Position numbers and translations under genes: made by a program
The notes under the pieces: model-generated
The model's database searches: none
Told to the model about the DNA's origin: nothing
What the model saw: the letters and a program-made list of their open reading frames with translations, nothing else
Source: a bacterium
Lineage (GTDB): Bacteria > Gemmatimonadota > Glassbacteria > GWA2-58-10
DNA length: 12,926 nt
Direction: 5' to 3'
Assembly (NCBI GenBank): GCA_021372515.1
Contig: JAJFUG010000049.1
Span: 1 to 12,926 of the forward strand
Shown here: piece after piece, positions 7,847-12,926 of the stretch
How the letters are laid out: every line of letters starts with the position of its first letter
Numbering within the stretch: position 1 is the first letter of the stretch

Positions 7847-9048
7847 AGGCTCGTCGCCTCCTCCCCGGATTCGTAGGACGAAAGGTCCAGCTCCACCAGC
7901 TCGCCCATCCGGCGGGTGAGGTACTGGACGATCTTGTGTGCCGACTCGTCGAAATCGATATTCTCGACTATGAAGACGCCTTTCTGCCGGGCTTTTTCGA
8001 CCAACGCGGTCTGGATGCTGCGGATGGACTCGAAATTGTCCAGGTATTTCTTGCAGGAGCGCTCCGCCGCCTTGCGGCCGCGCTCGATGAAACGGTTGCG
8101 GTGCATGGCCTCGTCGCTGGTGGAGATCATCAACTCAATCTCGAAGGCACGGTCCTCGGCCGCGGGCTGGATACCCTCCGGGATCAGGTGCACGCCCTCG
8201 ATGATCATCGAGAGGTTCTCCTTGACCGCGCGGCGGCGGATGGCGTTGACCCCCACGGCCACGCGCTGGGCCTGCTCCTGGAACGCCAGCAGCACCCGGT
8301 CCTCGTGGGTCTCGAAAGGACGGCGCCAGCTCTTCCAGACCGAATAGGAGGACTCGTACAGCGAGGGCAGCAGCTCGGTGGAGAACATGCCGCGCATGAT
8401 CTCGCGGATCGTATCGGTGCCGATCACACGGGTGATCCCCAGGCGGTGGGCCACCTCCACGGCCAGCGAGGACTTGCCAGTGCCGGTGGCCCCGCTGAAC
8501 AGCAGCACCAGCGGTTTTTTGGGCGATTTGAGGTTGCGCCAGAGGATGTACTGATTGGCGTACTGGGGGCCGAAATCGTTCAGCAGGGTGCGGTAGGTGA
8601 AGCGCCGCAGGTCATCGCGCGGGATCAGACCCACGCCGCAGTCGCTCATCTCCACGGCGATCTTCTCGGCCACCCGGTGGGCGATCTCGGGGTCGAGCCC
8701 AGCGGCCAGAAGGGACTGGGCCTGGATGCCGCGCGAGAACGGCTCGTTCTTGCCCGGGTCGCCCACGAAAATGGACTGCGACTCGGGTTTCCATTTCTCG
8801 TAGTTGGCGGACACCACCGGGCCGAAACGCTCGCAGATGACAGCCGCGGCCAGGGGACGCAACTGGTCGGAGGCAATCTCCTGCACCCCGCGGACGAGAA
8901 GCATCTCCTGCAGCTCGCGCGCCACGGTGTAGGCGTCCTCGGAGCCGATCCCGGCCCGCATCAGCGAGCGCGCCATCAGGCCACGCGAATACGGGAAACG
9001 GGTCTGCTTCGAGACCACGATGAAATTGTCCCGCTCGAACTCAAACAT
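7843..9048 (-). CDS. 2-phosphoglycerate kinase-like protein with two N-terminal ATP-cone domains
   Basis: The 401-residue protein has two tandem ATP-cone-like units, residues about 8-90 (VVSKQTRFPYSRGLMARSL) and about 92-172 (FVGDPGKNEPFSRGIQAQSL), each ending in a similar aromatic motif (ANYEKW, NQYILW). The P-loop kinase follows: Walker A GATGTGKSS (186-194), a TDTIRE segment (211-216) and IIEGVHLIP (282-290), the last typical of 2-phosphoglycerate kinases. The archaeal enzyme phosphorylates 2-phosphoglycerate to 2,3-bisphosphoglycerate, the precursor of the cyclic osmolyte and thermoprotectant, and usually carries one ATP-cone. ATP-cones are allosteric nucleotide sensors in ribonucleotide reductases. 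A related plant protein (rice LPA1) affects phytate, so the substrate is not certain here. The gene lies 22 bases after the CBS gene and overlaps the mutase-like gene by four bases, which supports a phosphoglycerate substrate. Cytoplasmic. Homology is strong; substrate and regulation are inferred. Confidence 0.86.
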   Translation of the reverse strand: MFEFERDNFIVVSKQTRFPYSRGLMARSLMRAGIGSEDAYTVARELQEMLLVRGVQEIASDQLRPLAAAVICERFGPVVSANYEKWKPESQSIFVGDPGKNEPFSRGIQAQSLLAAGLDPEIAHRVAEKIAVEMSDCGVGLIPRDDLRRFTYRTLLNDFGPQYANQYILWRNLKSPKKPLVLLFSGATGTGKSSLAVEVAHRLGITRVIGTDTIREIMRGMFSTELLPSLYESSYSVWKSWRRPFETHEDRVLLAFQEQAQRVAVGVNAIRRRAVKENLSMIIEGVHLIPEGIQPAAEDRAFEIELMISTSDEAMHRNRFIERGRKAAERSCKKYLDNFESIRSIQTALVEKARQKGVFIVENIDFDESAHKIVQYLTRRMGELVELDLSSYESGEEATSL

Positions 9049-9070
9049 CCGCGCCCCGTTCGGCTCTCAG

Positions 9071-9490
9071 TTACAGTTGACCCAGCCCCGAGACCAGACG
9101 GCAGGCGTCCTGGCTGCTGATTATCCCCACCGGCTTGCCCTCGCGCACCACGGGGATACGGTGGATCTTGCGCTCGACCATCTGGCTGAACACCGAGCGT
9201 ACGTCATCCTCCTCCGAGGCGGTCAGCACCTCGCGGGTCATGATCCCCTCGACCCAGTTGAAACGGCCCTTGTGCTCCTGCTGCTCGTCCAGGCTGAGCT
9301 GCACGCGCAGAAGGTGGTCGATGGCGCTGATAACGTCCTTGCCCGAGACGATGCCGATCAGGCAGCCCGTCTCATCCACCACCGGAGCGCCGGTGATCCG
9401 GTGCTCCTCCATCAGCTTGATCAGCTTGCGGATGGACATGTCCTTGGTCACCGAGACCACGTTGCGGCTCATCAGGTCTTTGACTTTCAT
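9071..9490 (-). CDS. CBS-domain pair protein
   Basis: The protein is 139 residues if started at the ATG at 9490; an in-frame TTG at 9523 adds eleven residues without homology and is less likely. A GGGGG stretch five bases upstream of the ATG is a weak ribosome site. Two CBS domains fill the protein: residues about 1-56, with KVKDLMSRNVVSVTKD and GIVSGKD, and about 78-136, with VEGIMTREVLTASEED and GIISSQD. The two S-x-x-D endings (Ser49/Asp52 and Ser125/Asp128) fit the ribose-binding signature of AMP/ATP-binding CBS pairs. A charged 20-residue linker joins the domains. There is no membrane segment or effector domain, so it probably acts as a stand-alone nucleotide sensor, possibly on the kinase encoded 22 bases downstream. 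This partnership is inferred from position only. Confidence 0.88.
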   Translation of the reverse strand: MKVKDLMSRNVVSVTKDMSIRKLIKLMEEHRITGAPVVDETGCLIGIVSGKDVISAIDHLLRVQLSLDEQQEHKGRFNWVEGIMTREVLTASEEDDVRSVFSQMVERKIHRIPVVREGKPVGIISSQDACRLVSGLGQL

Positions 9491-9649
9491 GCTTGCCCCC
9501 GGGAAGGAGGGGACACGCCCCAAGCGCGCGCCCCCGGTTCAGCTCCGGTCCGTCAGGGAATAATTTGTCTATCGGTCAAGAAAGCGCGGCCGGCGGCGGC
9601 CCCGCCTCCCGGCATACAGAAACTCTTGGAAGGATTGGGCTTGCGATTC

Positions 9650-9678
9650 ATTCTATCCCGGCCCGGATACTTTGTCAA
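9650..9678 (-). promoter_or_regulatory. Near-consensus sigma-70 type promoter
   Basis: On the minus strand this reads TTGACA (9678-9673), a 17-base spacer, then TAGAAT (9655-9650). The -35 is a perfect consensus, the spacing is optimal and the -10 differs from TATAAT at two positions. Transcription would start near 9642, about 150 bases before the CBS gene, and run through the kinase and mutase-like genes. It is one of the few A/T-rich patches in this part of the window, which supports function. Confidence 0.72.
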
Positions 9679-9775
9679 GCCGTGGCGGTGCGGAAGGCGG
9701 GGACATGCCTGGGCGGATTGTGATAACAGCTTGAATTGCAATGAATAACATCGGCCGGCCCGAGGGCCGCAAGAA

Positions 9776-9804
9776 GTAGGGGCGGGTTTTAAACCCGCCC
9801 CTAC
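9776..9804. repeat. 29-base perfect palindrome with GTAGGG/CCCTAC ends (REP-like)
   Basis: GTAGGGGCGGGTTT, one central T, then the exact reverse complement AAACCCGCCCCTAC: a 14-base-pair stem with essentially no loop. The GTAG foot and GC-rich hairpin recall REP sequences mobilised by RAYT (TnpA-REP) transposases. It lies between the 3' end of the oxidoreductase gene and the promoter at 9678, so it may also act as a bidirectional transcription stop. The element at 11611-11675 has the same ends. Confidence 0.75.
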
Positions 9805-9892
9805 AGAAAATTCTGAAAGTTAATCCGACCGAATCGAAGCATTTCCCAGCCGTTTTCGTACCATTCTGGCGATTCGGAGCGGCCTGAGCCTT

Positions 9893-11008
9893 CTACCTTT
9901 CACCCTCGCGCCAGTTGTGGCGCTCATCGCTGCTCAGGTTGCGGAACCGCCGGTACTCAAGGGCGAACTCGTCCCCGTCGAACCCGTCCCCGGGCTCCAG
10001 CTCGCTCAACGTCACCGGGCGGCCGAGAGTACGGCTTTTCTGCGCCGCGATCAGCACCCGGCAGGCCTCCAGGGTCTCATCCACTGGACGGTCCTCGCGG
10101 CGGTCCACGATGCTGCGCGCCATGCCAGCCATTATCCGCGGGTAGATCAGACCCTCGTTCACCGTGGGCTCCACGTTCTCCACCGCCGTATCGGTGAGGA
10201 GCACTGCCTGGGTGTTGCTCAGCGCCCAGCCCAGGACCAGCATCACCGGCGGGCGGTTGTCGTAGTGGACGTGGATCAGGTGCTGCTTGCGGTAGAAATC
10301 GAGGTAATTCACCGTGAGCGCGCCCGGCCCCAGCACCTCGGACATGGTCTCCACTCCATGAATTCCGTAGTACATCAGGTCGAGCATGTCGTTGCGGCTG
10401 TGGGAGTTGATCTTGCCGTAGACAGTCAGGGCCACCTTGTCCTCCAGGTGGCTCATTTTTTCTTTAAGCGCCAGGAACGCCTCGTTGTAGCGGTAGGTGC
10501 TGCCGCCGAACACGGGCGTAAGATACTTGGTGCGCAGCTCCAGCAACCGCCGGGCATCCGCCTCGCAGCCCACCACCGGCTTGTCGATGAACACCGGCAC
10601 CCCGGCGCGGATGAACGGCTCGGCGTCCGACACGTGATTGTCCCAGTCCACGCCCAGGACCATGGCCACATCCACCAGGGGGACCATCTCTTCCAATGTT
10701 TTACAGACATGCTTTACCCCGTTGTCTGCGGCGTACGCGGCCGTGCGCTCGGGGCCGTAGACCAGCCCGCGGTCGAAAACCGCCGCGATCTGGATATCGG
10801 TTCTCTCCTTGAGCGCCGCGCTGATCGAATCCGGGTGCGAGGTGTCGAGCTGGACCAGGCCCAGGCGCAGGGGGCGGCCCGAGGGGTGGGCGGCCGAGAA
10901 GCTTTCCGGCTGCGAACCGGCCTCCACCGCTCCGGCGCTCAGCGGGCTTATAAACGGCGCGGCCGCGGCCAGGGCCAGGTTGCGCCGCACGAACTGTCGT
11001 CTCTGCAT
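9893..11008 (-). CDS. Gfo/Idh/MocA family oxidoreductase with Tat signal
   Basis: A 371-residue protein of the NAD(P)-dependent sugar or polyol dehydrogenase superfamily. The N-terminus has a twin-arginine motif (QRRQFVRR), a hydrophobic stretch and an AGA-like cleavage site near residue 27, so it is probably exported folded with its cofactor. The Rossmann domain starts at about residue 47 (LRLGLVQLDTSHPDS). It carries a DTSH motif (55-58) instead of the usual glycine-rich loop, a variant I recall from planctomycete-type members. The family EKP motif appears as DKP (142-144, FIDKP), with Lys143 as the expected catalytic lysine. The YYGIHGVE segment (213-220) and a C-terminal alpha/beta domain follow. 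The ATG at 11008 has GGAG eight bases upstream. It starts 30 bases after the AT-rich gene. The substrate is unknown, probably a sugar derivative; some Tat-exported relatives hydrolyse or epimerise glycans. Confidence 0.85.
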   Translation of the reverse strand: MQRRQFVRRNLALAAAAPFISPLSAGAVEAGSQPESFSAAHPSGRPLRLGLVQLDTSHPDSISAALKERTDIQIAAVFDRGLVYGPERTAAYAADNGVKHVCKTLEEMVPLVDVAMVLGVDWDNHVSDAEPFIRAGVPVFIDKPVVGCEADARRLLELRTKYLTPVFGGSTYRYNEAFLALKEKMSHLEDKVALTVYGKINSHSRNDMLDLMYYGIHGVETMSEVLGPGALTVNYLDFYRKQHLIHVHYDNRPPVMLVLGWALSNTQAVLLTDTAVENVEPTVNEGLIYPRIMAGMARSIVDRREDRPVDETLEACRVLIAAQKSRTLGRPVTLSELEPGDGFDGDEFALEYRRFRNLSSDERHNWREGER

Positions 11009-11038
11009 CGAGGTTCTCCAGTCATGATTAAAAATGGC

Positions 11039-11596
11039 TTAACTATTTCCATCATTTTTTCGTTCCTTTTCCTTCAGCCCAGTCTCATCTTCCAGGTTTG
11101 GTAAAGCTACTCCTTGTACTATAATTCTGCCTGTTTCCCAAATAGTTTCATTGCACTCTTTAATCTTTTTACGTTTTTCGGGATCATCCGGCCCTACGTT
11201 TAATTCAGGGTATAACTCCGCGGCACCTATGCATTTTTTGAAAGCTATACGAGATTGTGCATCAAGATAAAGACAATTTTGTCTCCACCAGGCATTGGCA
11301 TTTTTTACAACTTTATATACTTTCTCCTTATCTCGATACGATTCAATGATCTCCATCCACTTAATATAAGCTTGCTGGTGCACAGCAAGGCGTCGATCTA
11401 AAGCAGCCATAGCCAATTGCTGTCTATAACTCCGGTTAGCAAGAAGGAAGGAAGTAGCAGATGAAACCCCGGCACCTATCAGCACACCAAGAAATCCAAC
11501 CACAGCATCGGAATCCACCTGTTTCATGATTAGAAAAACAACCGTGGCTGATATAAGAATACCCAATACCCAATATACTCTCTCTCTCTTACACAT
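11039..11596 (-). CDS. AT-rich gene for a small membrane-anchored protein of unknown function
   Basis: The 185-residue product has two hydrophobic segments near the N-terminus (about 8-24, VYWVLGILISATVVFLI, and about 31-53, AVVGFLGVLIGAGVSSATSF), then a soluble, mostly helical domain with heptad-like charge spacing (LDRRLAVHQQAYIKWMEII, about 67-85) and a highly charged tail ending KEKERKNDGNS. I recognise no family; small two-helix membrane proteins of this type are often carried on mobile islands. The ATG at 11596 has AAAGGAG eight bases upstream, and that ribosome site abuts the cloverleaf element at 11611. Base composition is far lower in G/C (23 of 60 in bases 11281-11340) than every neighbour, and codon use is correspondingly different, which indicates recent acquisition. 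The reading frame is intact, so it is probably expressed. Function is unknown. Confidence 0.7.
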   Translation of the reverse strand: MCKRERVYWVLGILISATVVFLIMKQVDSDAVVGFLGVLIGAGVSSATSFLLANRSYRQQLAMAALDRRLAVHQQAYIKWMEIIESYRDKEKVYKVVKNANAWWRQNCLYLDAQSRIAFKKCIGAAELYPELNVGPDDPEKRKKIKECNETIWETGRIIVQGVALPNLEDETGLKEKERKNDGNS

Positions 11597-11610
11597 TGGG
11601 TCTTCTCCTT

Positions 11611-11675
11611 TCGTAGGGTCGAGGCATGCCTCGACCGAAAAGGCTTTTCGGGCACGGCAAGCCGTGCCCCTACGA
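11611..11675. repeat. 65-base four-way cloverleaf / REPIN-like element
   Basis: The outer stem is TCGTAGGG (11611-11618) with CCCTACGA (11668-11675), eight perfect pairs. Inside are three consecutive hairpins with no unpaired base between them: TCGAGGCATGCCTCGA (11619-11634), CCGAAAA-GGC-TTTTCGG (11635-11651) and GCACGGC-AA-GCCGTGC (11652-11667). Read another way, it is two GTAG-footed palindromes in inverted orientation around a palindromic spacer, which is the layout of REPIN elements spread by RAYT transposases. No transposase gene is in the window. It borders the AT-rich gene on its 5' side. Confidence 0.78.
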
Positions 11676-11827
11676 CAATCCCGGTCACCATGGAATGAAA
11701 AACCCGTATTGAAGGCTCATCCAGGTGTGCCCGTGAAAACAACAATCCCGACCGGTTATATGCCGCACGATCAAACCAGAGTTTTTCAACTCCCAATATA
11801 TTGAGATAAGATTAAAAGAAACAGCGC

Positions 11828-12926
11828 TCAAATCGCAGTGCGGTAGATTCGGCAGACCCGCGGACCGATGCGGGTGATGAACTCGTAGGCCGAGATGCCG
11901 GCCGCGGCGGCCAGCTCCTCCGGGCTGATATACTCCGCCCCGTCGCTCTCCCGCGCTCCGGAGGCGCCGCCCAGCAGCACCAGCTCATCCCCCGGCTGCG
12001 GGAGATTTTCCAGGTCGGTCAGGTCCACGCAGATACAATCCATGCTGACCGCCCCGACCACCGGTGCGCTGCGTCCGCCCACCAGCACGCGGGCGCGGTT
12101 GGCGAGGCTCCCCGGGTAACCGTCCCCGTAGCCGGCCAGCACGGTGGCGATCCGGCTGGGCCGCCGGGTGATGAACATCCCGCCGTAGCCCACCCGCCGC
12201 CCCGTGGGCACCTCGCGCACCTGGGCCACCCGGGCGCTCCAGGCGAGCACGCGGCGAAGGTCGAGGCTATCGGCGATCCCCGGATAGGGCCGCAGGCCGT
12301 AGAGCACCGCCCCGGGGCGGACAAAACTGAACGCCGCGCCCGGATAGCGCGCCAGCCCGGCCGAGTTGGCCGCGTGGACCTGGGGCGGCAGAAGGCTTCC
12401 CAGCGAGTGGGACAGATGCTCGAACAACTCGATCTGCGCCCGGTTGACCGAATCGGCCAGGGGCTCGTTGGCATGGGACAGATGGGTCATCAGGCCGACA
12501 AATTCGAGATCGGGATGCCCTTGCCAGCGCTCCAGCAGGGAGCGGACTTCCTCCACCGGCACACCGTAGCGCCCGAGCCCGGTGTCCACCTTGAGGTGCG
12601 CCCTCGCCCGGACTCTCTGGGCGCGTGCAGCGCCAGCCAGGGCCCCGACCTGGGCCGGAAGGTATACCACGGCCTCGCAGCCTGCGGCGACCAGCGCCCC
12701 CGCCTCGGCGCAGTCGAAATTGAGCACCAGAATGTCAGCCTCGATCCCTGCCGCGCGCAACTCGAACGCCTCGCGCGGGCAGGTCACGGCCAGGCGCGTC
12801 GCCCCGGCTGCCAGGCAGGCGCGGGCCACCGGAGCCGCCCCCGCCCCGTAGCCGTCGCACTTGACCATGGCGGTGAGGCCTACTCTCTCCCCGGCCGCGC
12901 GCGCCACCGCGCGCAGGTTATGGGCC
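11828..12926 (-). CDS. alr: Alanine racemase, N-terminus outside window
   Basis: The 365 visible residues are an alanine racemase, the PLP enzyme that makes D-alanine for peptidoglycan. The frame is open to the right edge and begins AHNLRAVAR, the usual first helix, so roughly 10-30 residues are missing. The PLP lysine is in MVKCDGYGAG (family consensus VKADAYGHG; codon 12860-12862). The middle of the barrel shows VDTGLGRYGV, LMTHLSHANE and AANSAGLARY. The C-terminal domain has GYGDGYPGSLANRARVLVGG, with the expected catalytic tyrosine in the first GY, and VVGAVSMDCICVDLT. It ends RIGPRVCRIYRTAI. The Cys and Ala replacing family-typical Ala and His near the PLP lysine are mild deviations. Cytoplasmic. 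The TGA at 11828-11830 is followed by an AT-rich stretch and no clear terminator. Confidence 0.93.
   Translation of the reverse strand, partial: AHNLRAVARAAGERVGLTAMVKCDGYGAGAAPVARACLAAGATRLAVTCPREAFELRAAGIEADILVLNFDCAEAGALVAAGCEAVVYLPAQVGALAGAARAQRVRARAHLKVDTGLGRYGVPVEEVRSLLERWQGHPDLEFVGLMTHLSHANEPLADSVNRAQIELFEHLSHSLGSLLPPQVHAANSAGLARYPGAAFSFVRPGAVLYGLRPYPGIADSLDLRRVLAWSARVAQVREVPTGRRVGYGGMFITRRPSRIATVLAGYGDGYPGSLANRARVLVGGRSAPVVGAVSMDCICVDLTDLENLPQPGDELVLLGGASGARESDGAEYISPEELAAAAGISAYEFITRIGPRVCRIYRTAI

Larger units (their letters stand above)
9491..9892. other. Intergenic region between the oxidoreductase and the CBS-kinase-mutase unit
   Basis: About 400 bases without a supported gene. 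It holds a strong minus-strand promoter (9650-9678), a leader of roughly 150 bases rich in G/C runs, a small C/G hairpin (9756-9769) and the 29-base palindrome at 9776-9804. Short open frames here lack ribosome sites and overlap the promoter. I see no recognisable riboswitch or RNA gene. Confidence 0.6.

Noticed and set aside
3755-7876. Several further long plus-strand frames opposite the DUF1003, secreted-protein and mutase-like genes
   Set aside because: They mirror the codon periodicity of the minus-strand genes and show no recognisable domain, ribosome site or plausible protein composition.
9491-9523. TTG start at 9523 for the CBS protein
   Set aside because: The eleven extra residues lie before the conserved MKVKDLM opening of the first CBS domain, and the ATG at 9490 is the normal start for this family.
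9553-9741. Minus-strand frame of 62 codons in the gap before the CBS gene
   Set aside because: It covers the strong promoter at 9650-9678, lacks a ribosome site and has no recognisable features.
9829-9877. Inverted repeat CCGAATCG ... CGATTCGG after the oxidoreductase gene as a terminator
   Set aside because: The 8-base arms are separated by 33 bases and no T-run follows on either strand, so it is weak as a terminator and may be chance.
11611-11675. tRNA gene, because of the cloverleaf fold
   Set aside because: The arm lengths, absence of junction bases and 2-4 base loops do not fit a tRNA; there is no T-loop or anticodon-loop pattern and no CCA context.
11530-11796. Minus-strand frame of 88 codons upstream of the AT-rich gene
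   Set aside because: It reads straight through the cloverleaf element and overlaps the start of the better supported AT-rich gene in another frame.

Overview
The window is GC-rich (apart from one AT-rich patch at about 11030-11830) and every gene I accept lies on the minus strand, so transcription runs from right to left. Secreted carbohydrate-active proteins, DUF5060 and DUF1003 proteins, a Tat-exported Gfo/Idh/MocA oxidoreductase and a divergent phosphoglycerate mutase next to a 2-phosphoglycerate-kinase homologue suggest an uncultured polysaccharide-degrading bacterium, perhaps of an FCB- or PVC-like lineage. This placement is an inference from gene content; no rRNA or other taxonomic marker is present.

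Layout in the direction of transcription. (1) 12926-11828: alanine racemase, with its N-terminus outside the window. (2) 11675-11611: a compact 65-base element that folds on paper into a perfect four-way cloverleaf bounded by GTAGGG/CCCTAC (REPIN-like), then an AT-rich gene for a small membrane-anchored protein of unknown function (11596-11039), then a Tat-signal Gfo/Idh/MocA oxidoreductase (11008-9893). (3) 9804-9776: a 29-base palindrome with the same GTAGGG ends. (4) A near-consensus promoter at 9678-9650 in front of a tight three-gene unit: a CBS-pair protein (9490-9071), a 2-phosphoglycerate-kinase-like protein with two ATP-cone domains (9048-7843) and a divergent BPG-independent phosphoglycerate-mutase-like enzyme (7846-6089). 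The last two overlap by an ATGA. (5) A second tight unit: a secreted protein of unknown function (5917-4034), a DUF1003 membrane protein (4018-3302), a secreted DUF5060/GH5-like hydrolase (3254-1509) and a secreted GH127-type beta-L-arabinofuranosidase (1481 to beyond base 1).

The most interesting part is unit 4. It joins an adenine-nucleotide-sensing CBS protein, a kinase homologous to the archaeal enzyme that makes 2,3-bisphosphoglycerate from 2-phosphoglycerate, and an alkaline-phosphatase-superfamily mutase homologue. In the mutase homologue the catalytic serine is replaced by threonine, while all metal ligands and the main substrate-binding arginines remain. I infer a nucleotide-regulated module for making and using a 2-phosphoglycerate-derived phospho-metabolite in a bacterium. 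Unit 5 looks like a plant- or arabinose-glycan utilisation locus that carries an unexplained DUF1003 membrane protein.
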